This document shows positions 12,361 through 23,699 of a stretch of 64,000 nt of DNA, in pieces (positions within the stretch are counted from its first letter, which is position 1; each line of letters begins with the position of its first letter). Source of the DNA: Neostapfia colusana (Eukaryota > Streptophyta > Magnoliopsida > Poales > Poaceae); the NCBI GenBank assembly GCA_030760725.1, contig JASWHV010000011.1:79709765-79773764 (forward strand), written 5' to 3'. Both the position numbers and the translations under genes were made by a program. The notes under the pieces were generated by a model, which searched no databases, was not told where the DNA came from, and saw nothing but the letters and a program-made list of their open reading frames with translations.

Positions 12361-12629
12361 GAAGCTACTGCGCCATATAGCCTGACCTGCCGAACAAGGT
12401 GAAAGGGGGCGAGCCAAGCACCTCGAAGCTGGCGGTCCCGGCGGCCCTGCAACCATGGCGCCCGCCAAGGATCGTATGCGTCACCGGGGGCTCCGTGTGA
12501 CCCGGCGCCCAAGATCCGAAGAGCTCAAGTAGGTCTGATGCAAGGATCATGGAGGTCCGGACCTTCTTGAAAGACAATATCCTTCCTGATAAACGTGTAT
12601 CCACTGAACCTTGTTTGTATCGCTAGAAG

Positions 12630-12905
12630 ATAGATATTGATAGACGGAAATCTCTACCAATGTGGCGCTGAGAGTGATCTATTGCGGTACATTACCAGGG
12701 AGGAGGCTGTGAAATATTCACATATATCCATGAGGGCGAGTGTGGCAACCGTTGTGTTCCACATGCTGGCCGGAGAAACCTTTCGACACGGTTTAGTGGC
12801 CGATAACCCCCCTGGATGCCGTCGAGCTGGTCAAGAGATGCATGGCATATCAGTTCCGTGCTAAGCAGATCCACACACCGGTGCAGACGTTGCAAATCGT
12901 CCTAC
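12630..12905 (+). pseudogene. Ty3/gypsy integrase zinc-binding remnant, truncated
   Basis: The stretch reads DGNLYQCG...LLRYITREEA, then FRHGL, VELVKRCMA and YQFRAKQIHTPVQTLQIV in alternating frames. This is the H2C2 region that precedes the integrase core in Ty3/gypsy elements. The core (D,D-35-E) is absent: recognisable sequence ends near 12905, which I take as the truncation point. Confidence 0.6.
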
Positions 12906-12910
12906 CCTCA

Positions 12911-13680
12911 TGACCGTTAAAAGGCATGATGGCTAGGCACCCCGGCGCTGTAGCTTAGCAGCGTCGGGAAGCCAAGCTGCGCATGCCCCTGGACAAAAGC
13001 ATCAACTAAGTTCTGGGTGACCACGTCGCCCAAACCCGGGGTCATCTCAATAGGTCCATGGTGATTCAGACCTCCCGGGAGGCCCGATGCTAACATCTTG
13101 CTTCATCCAGTCATGTGGTAGGTGCGCCCCCCCTCACCAGGTAACCACACATACCAGGGGGCTATCCCAGTAAATCACGAGGGCTAGGCATTGGACCGCT
13201 CCAGCAGCGAGTAGAAAGTTCAGAATGCTAGCTACAACAAGACTGGAGACAAGGGTCGAACTCCCCTAGGGTCCCCAAGTTGTTAGGGGCCCAGAAAGAG
13301 AGATACCCACGCTGCCTGGGCGCCCCGGGTATTTACGTTGCTAAGTGATAGGAGGAGCAACTTTGGAAATTAGCAAAGTAGTGCTCGCACCAGCTAAGTC
13401 ATTCTGGACCTTTGTGCTCCCTTGTCAATACAGCTTCTCCTTTTTAAATAAAACGGGATGATTCGCCCTACCCACCAGACTACTCATTCAAAAAATTAGA
13501 TGTATCACCTGTTAGTAGACGACTCATCCGCTGAGTCATCTATAAGATTATCAAACCACATTTTTTGGTGATCCCTATATAAATAATCGCCGACCTGTAG
13601 CAATGAGTTGTGCTATTTTTTCTGTGAATGGGTCGCCCGGCCTATACTCATTTCAATAGTTTTTTTAACCGACACCCATT
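12911..13680. other. Intergenic, nothing firmly recognised
   Basis: A GC-rich left part, possibly more gypsy debris (runs such as GGGGCCCAGAAAGAG near 13285), passes into AT-rich DNA that becomes the promoter region of the next gene. No domain-bearing frame was found. Confidence 0.45.
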
Positions 13681-13690
13681 TTATAAATTT
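13681..13690 (+). promoter_or_regulatory. Possible TATA box
   Basis: TTATAAATTT lies about 120 bp before the ATG at 13810 and is followed by a pyrimidine-rich leader (13725-13790), a plausible arrangement for a plant core promoter. The position is the only support. Confidence 0.3.
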
Positions 13691-13809
13691 CAAATAAAAT
13701 ATTACTATCTCTTTTTTTAAAAAAAAGTCCTTTCTTCGCCTTCCTTGTCTCCGCCGTTGCTTCTTCCTCTCCACGGCCAGACACAGTCGGGCTCGCCTCC
13801 TCGAGATCC

Positions 13810-16800
13810 ATGGCAGTCGGCCTCGGTCTCCTCGTCGACCTCGTCTCCAGCGGCGGTCCCTCCTCCGGGGCCGTCCACTCCTACGGCATCCTCTCCGCAG
13901 CGACAGCGGCCGCGGCCGCCGCCGCGCTATCCGCCACCGGGGTGCCGCTCTCCGCGCGCCACCTCATCGGGTTCGTCCCCCTTCCCCGTATTAGTCCCTT
14001 ACCAGGGTGCTCTTGCCCCGCGACGCTTTCCCGTTGTACTTTGTGCTCGTTTGTCTCGGCGTAGTCATGCCGGGATCGAGGTGTTCGGCGCATTGCGCAG
14101 GAAAGATCAGAGTTTACGCTAGGGTTTTGAGAATTGAGATTGCATCTTCTCGATGTGGCGCTCTGGGTATTGTGGTGGTACAGGTGCTGATCGCTTCATC
14201 GTTGATGGATTGTTCCGTAGGCTTAGGCGTAGGCGTAGCAAGCATCAAACTGTGTTTTTGGACCACACTTCGTGTTTGTCCATCTTTCAAGCTTCTGTTG
14301 CTGGTGATTTCGTGTTATAGAATTTTGCGGGTAAACTTTAGGACATCATTGACAAAATGCACAATGTGCTGGACTAATCAGTGTTTTTTGTGAAGCCATG
14401 AAAAGCTATTCTATCTATGTTCTATGTTGGTTTGATTCTTTCTGCAGCAATCCTTTCCTCTTTTCTTTTGATCTACTATCTCGTCTGGTTATGGTCATGA
14501 TCGCTAATTCTGTTTCATCATAGATTTAGGATTTGTTGTGCGTGATATTTATAGTTGACACAAGAAACTTACAGCAGTAAAGGGAATGGAGATTATAGTC
14601 TAATTATGGAAAAAGTTCTGATTATATTGTTAATCTTGGTGAAACCTGATTGAACAATTTTAAAAGAGTAGTCGAATACTTGTGCAGACAAAATAACTAC
14701 GATATGATTTCATTGTTGTCATTCAACACTGGAAGGGGGCCTTGGCGCAGCGGTAAAGCTGTTGCCTTGTGACCATGAGGTCACGGGTTCGAGTCCTGGA
14801 AACAGCCTCTTGCAGAGATGCAGGGAAAGGCTGCGTACAAAAGACCCAAATGGGTCGGACCCTTCCCCGGACCCTGCGCAAGCGGGAGCTACATGCACCG
14901 GGCTGCCCTTTCTTTTTTCTTTTTTTCATTCAACACTGCAAATTTATACAATTCTTTGTTTGTTGTTATCTCCTTGTTAAATTACATTTAGTGTTCTTCT
15001 TAGTTCTTACTTACATTTAGTTTTATTGTATATTTTATTTGTGGTCTTGTTTCAGTTTTCCAGGGCTCACTGTTGCTCATTGTGATGCTGGTGTAACTGC
15101 TGGATGGAATGGTTCTCCTGATCTTATTAATGACCTTAATAACACGATCCATGACTCCATCCAATACGCAAGGAAAGAGGATTTTGAATTCCAGGCAAAG
15201 GAATACCCTTCAGAGCTGAAGCCACTGTTCTCAGCCTTTGGGTTGAAGAATTTTAGTGTGTTAACCCTGAGGTCTTTTCTATTATATTATTTGCCTCTCA
15301 TCCAACCTCAACTTGACACCCATGATGATGAGGATGACGATGAACTGCTTCAAGAGGACCCAGAACATAAGCCTGTGGATTTGATTACTCCCTTCCATGA
15401 CTCAGTAAAGCAAATCATATGCGAGGTGAGTACTTTAGGGCCTGTTTGCATGAGACCCTGAGAAAACTGCATGGCCCAGGACTTCAACCAAACAGCACCT
15501 TAATCATTTTACTTACTTGTAGGCCTTTTCCAGTTAAGTAATGCCATCATTTCTGTGTGTAGCAGTCTTTAATAGACAAGCTACTATGCCTTTTCAAGAG
15601 CAAGCGGTCTTATTTAAATGTGACATAAAGACTTCCACAAAGGCTTTTTAGTAGTTTGATCCATGCAGATTTTGTGCTTGCTGACTTTTCAGGGATCATG
15701 TTGTGATGTTGACTTTCTCTCCATCTGGACTACCTGCACAATAATAAATATAATTGCATTGTATTTGTGAACATAAGTACCTAGTATCCATATTCCTGGG
15801 GCTTGGATTCTGAAACTAGGCCAAACAGTTAATAAAGCATCGCGCTAGAAGGCTGAATATTCTGAAGCAATGAGAGGGATATTTATGTCACATATAAGTT
15901 GAAGACAAGTTGTATTATTAAGCTAAAGATTTTCTGAAAGACTTTGTATTTTGCTTATTAGAAGTATATAGGTTTTTTATTGGTCTTGTTCATTTCAGAC
16001 TTCTATTGTCACGACCAGGCGAGTACTGGAATGGATTGCCGTTCGCCATGTTTCACAAAGAACAGCATGGAAACTTCTCAAAGGTAATAAGGCTTCTTTA
16101 ATTCTCGCAGCTTTTCCACCATATTGAAAGGATTCTGTCTTGTGGTATCTGACCAGGCCCATATTTCTAAAATTCTACCGCCTTAGTTCCAAGTTTCTTG
16201 TCATCTTAGCTTCGGTCGAAGTCAAACGTTTCTTTCTTTGACCATCAATTTCCAAAATTCGTGTAATTTAGCAACATAAGATTTATATTTCTAGAAGAAA
16301 TACTTTCATAGTATATAATTCCTGTGCTGTTAAATTGTATGAACTTCTAGAAATTGATGGTGAAGATGAAAAGTTTGACTTTGACTAAAGCTAAAATAAC
16401 AAGTAATTTGGAATGGAGGAGTAATTACTATGCTATTTACCGGTTTATCGTGCTTCCCACTATAGGATGACATAGGCAGTGTATTACATCATGAGATAGG
16501 AGACATTAGTATGTCTTGATCTGCTTGTCCGGAACTAAATCTGTGGAAACAAGTGTATTTTCCTTAGAAGGCTTGAAGTGAAAATGTTTATGTCCAGTTT
16601 GTTATTTTTTCCATATTTCCCCTCCAAATTAATTTTGAGTTGGTTTTACATTATTTGTTATCATTCTTTTTGTTGATAGTGTTGTATTGATAGCATTTAT
16701 GCTTGTGCACCCTGAATTTTGATCTTTCATAACAAACGAGCTTTGCCAGAAGTTTCATAACAATTGTATGTTGTATCGATAGTGTCACATTTTGGCTCAC

Positions 16801-18598
16801 CTGAGCTTTGTGTCTTTGCAAGCTTACATTAACCTCCACATCTATTAGTGATAATCTATTTCGTTTTCGTGACATGAAGTCATGTGATCTATATGATGAT
16901 GTTTCCATGGATCTATGCTGCTAGGTGCCTATACATTATTCCTGCAGCTTGAGTGTTCCATTTTCTAACTTCTATAATCATCACATTGTATCAATCACCA
17001 TCAAGCACATATAATCTAATTTTCTATTCTATAGATGCTTCAAAATCAGCAAAGAGGAAAGCTGCGAGGGGGGTGTCAACTCCAGAGTTCACATACTGTG
17101 TTGCCAGAACAACATTCCGAGGTCAGATTTGCTTGCTGTTGATTTTCCTGTGAAGGGTAGTTCTCACTATTTTCTTCTTCAAACAGCACATGCACTGGGA
17201 GTAGCTGCTTCTTGGGTTGTGCGATCCATAGTTGAGGTATACAGATGTTTCATCTGTAAGCCCAGTGATTATAAAGAATCATTTGAAGAGATGGATAAAT
17301 TCAGAAAATTCGGAGGGAAGATTCTAGGCATTACCATCAAAGGTTGTTTCTCTTTGGTTTTGGCCTCAATTGGAGCCGGTATTGGTGTCCTCATGCATCC
17401 AGTGCACGGACAGTGGCTTGGTGAGCATAATTTCCTATGCCCCTTCACTGCAAGTACTAAGATACTGCAATATTTGTATATTATCAAGTCTGGCATTAGC
17501 AGTCATAAATGAGAAAAACCTTTAGCTCCTCAAAATTCACCACAAGCTTAAGGGCCCGTTTGATACAGTTCCAGATTCTCCGAGAATAAAAAACGTTTCA
17601 ATTTTAACGCAGAAATGTTTCTCAACTGAAACAGAATCACTTTAACCGTTTGACTATTTTTCTGATTTCAGTTTTAGTATAGGGAGGAGCAGGATTGAAA
17701 TGACCTATCCTTGATAGACTATATTATTTTTGTCATAGTATAATATATAATAAATTCTTATAATAAATATTATTTATAAGTGTCATTATAAAATATATAT
17801 CATCATCCACATGCACGGATAAATCTTTGTTGCACCGTAACACCGGCGATGAGTTGATAATAAGGGTAGACCATAGCAAATTACTGTAAATAACTATGAA
17901 ACTAGAGGGTATGTACAATAATATGAAGTGATTCAGGACGTGGAACACCTTTTCAGGTGATTCAGATTCGTAGGCAAAAAAAGTGAATCGTTTCTTATAG
18001 ATTCACTGCTGAAACGTTTCACTTTTTTGCTGTTTGGTACACTTTCAAGTGATTCAATCTAGAATCTGAAACATTTCTTGTTGCCAAACACACGCTGACT
18101 ATCTTTATTCCACCTGCCACTAGCAGTCAGCAATAAAAAAACCTTTATCTCCACAAAGTTTAAGCTTCTTAGTTTCAAATATGACATGCTCATATTGCTT
18201 TCGAGTTTTTTTGTCAATACCTTCTTTATCTATAAATTAAAAATGATATCAGCTTTCATATCCAAAAGGTTTGGTTACATGCATCTTAAAAGATAACCTT
18301 TATTGACTGGGTTGTATCCTGATATTTTACCTTGAGAGTACAGATATTCTGTGCTGTGATTAGGTTTCGCGGTTATTTAGTTGGATTGTTTCTAACAGAT
18401 CCTTAAAGCTTTTAGGAATTTAGTTCTTATAGCACTAAAAGCTCTGTTAGAATAAGGTCACTACGTTGATACTGGTTCAAAGCAACATCAGTTGACTGAA
18501 TCCTTATATACCTTGCAGGTCGTTCCTTAGGAGATGTGGCAGGGCCTCTTGTTGCTGTAGTCGTTTTTGAGAAGTTGCAGCTACAGCTACTGCTGTAG
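13810..18598 (+). CDS. Six-exon gene, conserved-looking membrane protein of unknown function (338 aa)
   Basis: Exons at 13810-13970, 15056-15425, 15999-16083, 17035-17121, 17187-17420 and 18519-18598 join in phase with GT-AG borders throughout and end in TAG, giving 1017 nt. The ATG is the first in a GC-rich exon 1 typical of grass genes. The protein has an Ala-rich hydrophobic N-terminus (residues 1-55), a middle part with a hydrophobic FLLYYLPLIQP segment and an acidic DDEDDDE run, and a basic stretch (KSAKRKAAR). The C-terminus is hydrophobic and glycine-rich (SIGAGIGVLMHP, then GRSLGDVAGPLVAVVVFEKL). The glycine spacing recalls Tim17/22/23-type membrane proteins, but I do not recognise the family with confidence. 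The introns carry an Au SINE, a Stowaway-like and a Tourist-like MITE. No lesion is seen, so the gene is probably functional. Confidence 0.8.
14732..14925 (+). mobile_element. Au-type SINE in intron 1
   Basis: A tRNA-derived retroposon with A-box-like GGCGCAGCGGTAAAGC (14744-14759), B box GGTTCGAGTCC (near 14785) and the characteristic body CCTGGAAACAGCCTC ... GACCCTGCGCAAGCGGGAG, ending in a T-rich tail. A 13-bp direct repeat TCATTCAACACTG flanks it exactly (14719-14731 and 14926-14938), the target duplication of an L1-type insertion. It lies in the sense orientation within intron 1 and away from splice sites. Confidence 0.92.
16178..16421. mobile_element. Stowaway-like MITE in intron 3
   Basis: About 244 bp bounded by TA on both sides (16176-16177 and 16422-16423). 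The terminal inverted repeats are imperfect: left CCTTAGTTCCAAG, and right TTGGAATGGAGGAG read inverted as CTCCTCCATTCCAA. The inner arms (TCTTGTCATCTTAGCT and its inverse) also pair, giving the hairpin typical of Stowaway elements. It has no coding capacity. Confidence 0.7.
17552..18096. mobile_element. Tourist-like MITE, copy 1, in intron 5
   Basis: This segment of about 545 bp shares its whole length, in inverse orientation, with 49420-49954. The ends are GGGCCCGTTTGATACAG and TTGCCAAACACACGC, imperfect terminal inverted repeats with the GTTTG core of Tourist/PIF-Harbinger elements. TAA precedes the left end; the right duplication is eroded. The middle contains the diagnostic GTTGCACCGTAACACC block, which is also in the other copy. 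Confidence 0.75.
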
Positions 18599-20045
18599 TA
18601 TCACAAAACCATTCTTTTTGAGAGAAAAAAAACCATCAGGCGCTTACTCTGGATATCAGCTTTGGTCTAACTTTCAGAGTTGATGAGTAACAAGTAATCA
18701 CACCGGTGGTTATAGTAAGTAGCTTCATCTTTGGAGGGATGCCTTCTGGCATTGTGAGAACTGGACATTCTCCTGCCAAATTCAACATGATCAATCCAAT
18801 GAAAGGACATGACTAAAAAGCCAATTGCCTCCTGAGGCCATTACGTACTTTCTTTGTTTAAGTCACGCTCATGTCACGTCGAGGTACTGCGGAAAAAAGA
18901 ACTGCAAAATCCCCATTGGTAGAAAAAAACCCACAACCCCTTGGGGTTATCCTGCGCTTTTTGTATTCTAAGATTTCAGAGATGAAGATGAACATTTTTG
19001 TTAATTGGTTTGCCGTAATTACATCACTGTTGCTGCCCTGCGCTTCAACGGAAACGAAACGGGAAAGTCAGAGAAAATACACATATTGGCGAGATCATCG
19101 TTCAATAAATGGAATCAAGAATACACCGGCTACATCCCGGCAACGCCTGCCAAGAGAACTCTTCAGGTTCAATTAGTTGAATGTGTTGGTAATAGATGGA
19201 TGAGCGTTCTAGCTAGCCTTTCCAGGGGTCCAATGCAGCTCTCCTGTAGTCTCGGATGATGGAACCGCTGTCGCGATACTAACCTGAATGGGTTTGTAAT
19301 ATATGAGTATAAGTGCCCTTCTTAATTCAATGATACACAACCCTTCTACCCTCTCTGTTTTGAAATATATGAGTTTAGAACAAAAAATGTGAGTTTAGAA
19401 AAAAATGTAGTTTAATTTGAACTAAATTAGGGTCCTAAACGACATATATTTTAGAACAAAGAAGCCGAATGACCTGGACTTGCATCAGAAAGAAAGCCGT
19501 GAGTGTCATGAACGCCAGATGCAAAACGAATGGAAGAAGTATCATATCATGGAGCGTTCTCCTTTGATTCTCTTTGAGATTTCGGATATCTTTTTTTTTA
19601 ACCAAGTGGCAGGTGCCCTGACTATTCATTTTAGAAGGAGGAGATTTCGGATATCTGACGCAGCATTACATAATGATGCAGAAGCCGTCTCAATTGCAGC
19701 TGATTTTTCTGTGCTTAACCTCGGACAGTCTTGGTCAGGCCACGCTGCCTGCTGGCCAGAAGAAATGGAAGCCGGATCTAGATAAACATGTCTTTGACGA
19801 TCATACGTCACATAGGAAAACGAAACTTGATGTAATATGAAATTTTAGTTAGTCTCTTCATGTAAAATAGTTCTGTCCGTGACATAAAAAAACTAAGAAC
19901 ACAATGCACCATGGGTTTCTAGCCTGATATTCTCTCTGTTTCTCTTGCGTGCGTGTGCGTCTCATTTATCAATGCACCGAGCATTCTCCGTATTAGAGGG
20001 CTAATGGTGTCTATATTAGATGAATAATAATATTGGGGACATATC
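18599..20045. other. Intergenic region with small insertions, no gene recognised
   Basis: This is 3' flank of the preceding gene. A possible degenerate Stowaway-type MITE lies at about 19349-19462 (left CCCTCTCTGTTTTGAAATATA, right TATATTTTAGAACAAAG). A truncated retroposon at 19592-19640 is listed separately. Short open frames near 18871-19260 have no recognisable domain. Confidence 0.5.
19592..19640 (-). mobile_element. Severely 5'-truncated LINE-like retroposon
   Basis: A 49-bp insert lies between perfect 16-bp direct repeats GAGATTTCGGATATCT (19576-19591 and 19641-19656). On the minus strand the insert ends GCCACTTGGTT followed by A9, a poly-A tail. Target duplication plus tail is the mark of target-primed reverse transcription. 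Only the 3' end of the source element remains. Confidence 0.75.
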
Positions 20046-20157
20046 TGATTATATAGAGGGATTAGGAGAGGGAAAAGAACTAAACTACCCCTAACCCTAA
20101 TCCCTCTCTAATGACTGATATGTCCCTGTGACACACACTTAATTACAGTGTCTAACA
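20046..20157 (-). repeat. Copia 3' LTR (112 bp)
   Basis: On the minus strand it opens TGTTAGACACTG and closes ATAATCA. Compared with the other LTR it differs at several sites, for example CTCTATATAAT versus CTCTATATTAT near the end and a few single-base changes in the AGGGATTAG region. Very short LTRs of this kind are usual for some copia lineages. Confidence 0.85.
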
Positions 20158-20159
20158 CC

Positions 20160-21793
20160 CCCCGCAGTCACAACATCTAGCCACTGCAGATGTTGAGACT
20201 GGAGTGAAACTCAGAGAACAACGACGACGGGAGGCCCTTCGTGAAGATGTCGGCAAACTGCGTCGTCGTCGGGACATGGTGTACCCGAACCTCGCCCCGT
20301 ACAACCCGCTCACGAACAAAATGGAGGTCGATCTCCACATGCTTTGTGGCTGATGCTGGACCGGGTTGGTGGAGAGGTACACGGCGCTGACGTTGTCGCA
20401 GTAGATGAGGGTGCTCCTGGTGACGGGAGTGTGGAGCTCTTGAAGTAGCTGCTGAAGCCAGGAGGCCTCAGCCACGCCGTTAGCCACAACGCGATACTGC
20501 GCCTCAGCACTCGAGCACGACACCATGGGGTGTCGCTTCGAGGACCATGAGACGAGGTTGCCGCCCAGGAAGACGGTGTACCCATAAGTAGAACGTCCTG
20601 TGTCTCGGCAGCCTGTCCAGTCAGCGTCAGTGTATACGACCAGCTCAGAGGTCGTGTCACGCCGAAGGAGGAGGCCGTAGTCGAGGGTGCCTCATAGATA
20701 CCGAAGAATCCGCTTCACAGCTGTGAGGTGCGGTTCCCTCGGGTCATGCATGTGGAGGCACACCTGTTGAACCGCATATGAGATATCCGGCCTGGTGAAG
20801 GTGAGGTACTGAAGAGCACCTGCAAGACTCCTGTAAGAAGTGGGGTCAGAGACAGGTGTCCCTTCGGTAGCGGAGAGCTTCGCCTGAGTATCCACTGGAG
20901 TGGAGCATGGCTTGCACTCAGCCATGCCCGCTCGCTGGAGGATATCCAGGTAGTACTATCGCTGGTGAAGGAATAGGCCGTCTGGTCGGTCCCCGACCGT
21001 AATACCCAGGAAGTGGTGGAGACGGCCCAGGTCCTTCATAGCGAACTCCTGCTGCAAAGCAGAAATGGTTCACCGAAGCAGAGCCGGACTAGACGCTGTC
21101 AGTACTATGTCATCGACGTATAGTAGGAGGTAAGCAGTGTCACCGCCCCGTCGATAGACAAACAGCGATGTGTCCGACTTAGCTTCGACAAACCCCTGTG
21201 AAACCAAGAAAGAGGCGGACCGGCTATACCAGGCTCGTGGTGCCTGCTTCAGTTCGTACAGGGATTTGTTCAGCTTACAGACCATGTCTGGGTGAGCTGA
21301 ATCTACAAATCCTGCCGGCTGACTGCAGTACACCATCTCGGTTAGTGTACCGTGGAGGAAGGCGTTTTTGACGTCCAACTGGTGGACAGGCCAAGAACGT
21401 GAGAGGGCTAGTGACAGTGGTACGAACTGTCGCCGGCTTCACCACCGGGCTGAAAGTCTTGTCGTAGTCGACTCCAGGGCGCTGAGTGAAACCCCGGAGT
21501 ACCCAACGAGCCTTGTACCTCTCCAAGGTACCATCCGCCTTCTTCTTATGCGTGAATACCCACTTGCCCGTGACAACATTGCCACGACCGGGACGGGGAT
21601 CCAGGTCCCAGGTCTGGTTGGCAAGTAGGGCCCCATACTCTTCCTCCATAGCGCGGCGCCAGTGAGGGTCGGCGAGGGCGCTACGCACGGAAGTAGGTAT
21701 GGGTGAGATCGAAGAAGGCTCGGTCGGTGGAGATGTCATTGACGAGAAGGCGGCCCCGTCGATCCGCTCCTGACTGAAGGCTCCCGGACGCAC
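20160..21793 (-). pseudogene. Copia reverse transcriptase and RNase H, broken
   Basis: From high to low coordinate the minus strand reads HWRRAMEEEYGALLANQTWDL and GKWVFTHKKKADG (RT start, 21640-21520), then a frameshift near 21385. Next come VCKLNKSLYELKQAPRAWY (about 21290-21235) and the catalytic LLLYVDDIVL (about 21140-21105), intact. RNase H sequence follows (YRSLAGALQYLTFTRPDI, YTDADWTG, VSCSSAEAQYR) to about 20500. TGA or TAG codons interrupt at about 21066, 20957 and 20689, and the last part shifts frame near 20340. The enzyme is dead as written, although the YVDD box is preserved. Confidence 0.85.
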
Positions 21794-21799
21794 GTTGAG

Positions 21800-22980
21800 T
21801 CACCATCCGGTGGACGTGACCAGGATCCCTATGAAGGAGAGGGGGGTTGTACACCGGCCGCTCGGGTACAACCATCTTCTCTCGTCGTGGGTAGACGAGA
21901 GTCGGTCTCGAGGCCGCGCGTGGCATAGCTGGAGCAGGAGCCTCCCGCCGCGCTCGTCGCTGGTAGACAAGTGCGGGGTCAGCAAAGCGAGAAGTCGTCA
22001 TCGGTGCCGCACGTGGTGCAGCTGGTGGTGTCGTGCTCGCTGCAGGTGACGTCGGGTAGACAGCTGGTGACGCCGCAGGCGCTGATGCCGCACGTGGTGC
22101 AGCAGGTGACGCCAGAGGCGTCAAAGCCGCACGTGGTGCAGCTGGTGACGTCGGGGCCACCTGAGGTACAGCAGGGGACGTCGGGGAAGCCGAGCCGCAC
22201 GTGGCGCAGCGGGTGATGCCGGAGGCATCGATGCCGCACGGGGTGCAGCGGGTGACGCCGGAGGCACCTGAGGCGTAGCTCTTTTTGATCCTGCAGAAGA
22301 AATAGGCCAAGGCAGCCTCGGGGTCAGTAGGAAAAAGGGAGTCCAACTCTGTGGTGGAATCGGAAGAGGTGGTGGAGAAAGGAAAGGATGACTCGTCGAA
22401 GATGACGTGCCGAGAGATCAAAATACGGTGAGTAGTGAGATCTAAGCACCGGTAACCCTTATGATCAAGGGAATACCCGAGAAAAACACACCGTGTTGAG
22501 CGGGGCGCAAGCTTATGTGGGGCAGTGGCAGAAAGATTAGGTAGCAAGCGCACCCCAACTTGAAGGTGATCATAAAGAGGATCGGTGCCATATAGAGCAA
22601 AGTAGGGGGTGGAGGCACGAATCGCCTTGGTGGGAAGACGATTAATCAGAAGTATGGCAGTATGAAGAGCCTCCACCTAGTATCGGGCTGGAATAGACGC
22701 CTGGAACATCAGGGAGCGCATGAAATCATTGGTGGTGCGAATCATGCGCTCTTCCTTGCCGTTTTGAGGAGAGGTATACGGACAAGACATGCGTAGCTGT
22801 ACCCCATGTGCTGAGAGAAAATTATGAAACGCGGAGTTATCAAACTCGCGTCTGTTATCGCACTGGACAGCTCGAATGGTGCGCCCAAATTGAGTAGAAA
22901 TCCAAACGGAGAAGTGAGAAAGAGTGACGAAAGTCTCAGACTTCAATCGTAATGGAACAGTCTAGGAAAAGTGAGAAAAA
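21800..22980 (-). pseudogene. Copia integrase, internally deleted
   Basis: The core shows FGRTIRAVQCDNRREF (second catalytic Asp region, about 22895-22850) and CPYTSPQNGKEERMIRT (Glu region, about 22780-22730). After a TAG near 22677 comes the C-terminal GYSLDHKGYRCLD segment. Upstream, GTHLSGFSYYLVIID follows directly on the gag-pre-integrase piece. The usual HHCC zinc-binding half and the first catalytic Asp region are missing, so the enzyme cannot be active. Confidence 0.75.
21979..22270 (-). repeat. Minisatellite in the copia integrase-RT linker
   Basis: Tandem, imperfect units built on GCCGCACGTGGTGCAGC followed by AGGTGACGCC encode an Ala/Pro/Ser/Thr-rich linker on the minus strand, about eight units. 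The linker between integrase and RT is normally variable in copia elements, and here the variation is by repeat expansion. Open frames on the plus strand here are shadows. Confidence 0.75.
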
Positions 22981-22999
22981 ACATCAATGATCACCAAGT

Positions 23000-23532
23000 A
23001 ATAACTAAAGCCCGATAAATGTGTGCCGCTAGAACACGAGATAACTGAACTACTGAACAACTTCGACATGGCATCTGCACCAGGGTGTCCAAGCCGACGA
23101 TGCTAGATGGTGGATGAAGCTGTCGTAGTCAAAGCAAATGGCGGTGATGCAGCGGAAGTAGGAAGCCGAAGTGTGTATAGGGGCCCCGAGCTATCACATC
23201 AAAAGAGGTCGTCGGGTGGAAAGATCCTTAACAGACAAACCAAAAGGATCAAATTCAATGGAAACATTGTTGTCAGTGGTAAAACGGCGAACAGAAAGCA
23301 AGTTTTGAATGATATCCGGAGCGACAAGAATGTTTTTAAGCTGGAAAGAACCCGGGAGACCGGAATCACCTACTGAGGTGACCAGAAGAACGAACCCATT
23401 CCCAACAACGATAGATGAAGGAAAAGAGGGGTTGGGAGGATGGGTGGAAGAGAGTATACCGGGATTAGGAGTGGTATGGTATGATGCTCCGGAATCGACT
23501 ACCCAGTCGGCACCTGGTGGAGTAAGGTGCAT
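23000..23532 (-). pseudogene. Copia protease and gag-pre-integrase segment
   Basis: ADWVVDSGASYHTT gives the aspartic protease active site (DSGA, about 23505-23465), followed by LKNILVAPDIIQNLLSVRRF, the usual copia segment before integrase. At about 23105 the conserved W-H-R-R-L-G-H motif reads as stop-H-R-R-L-G-H because TGG is TAG. The protease itself seems intact. Confidence 0.8.
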
Positions 23533-23699
23533 GGTGCTGAAGGAGGAAGCCAGCGACTGTCGATCCCACGTCGACGGTGGCTCCTGGAGAGGTGTCGATG
23601 GCTCCGAGTATCCAACAGGATAGTCAGTGCCTCCGTAGGTCGAAGCTGACTATCCGCCAAAGGAGTATCCAGGCTCACCATAGGTCTGAGCTGGCGGCC

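Larger units (their letters stand above)
9739..12910 (+). mobile_element. Internal region of degenerate Ty3/gypsy element, 3' truncated
   Basis: After the LTR and PBS the internal DNA shows, in order, a gag remnant (about 10084-10935), a gap without readable protease or reverse transcriptase, an RNase H remnant (about 11990-12360) and an integrase zinc-binding remnant (about 12630-12905). The element then stops: no integrase core, PPT or 3' LTR is seen to the right. Reading frames change repeatedly. The order of domains is that of Ty3/gypsy, and the missing protease-RT block implies a large internal deletion before 11990. Confidence 0.7.

Noticed and set aside
14733..14810. tRNA gene suggested by A and B boxes
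   Set aside because: It is the head of an Au SINE with target duplications; the cloverleaf does not close.
18871..19259. Two overlapping frames after the six-exon gene, possibly a further exon
   Set aside because: There is no in-phase splice link (the gene already ends at 18598) and no recognisable domain.
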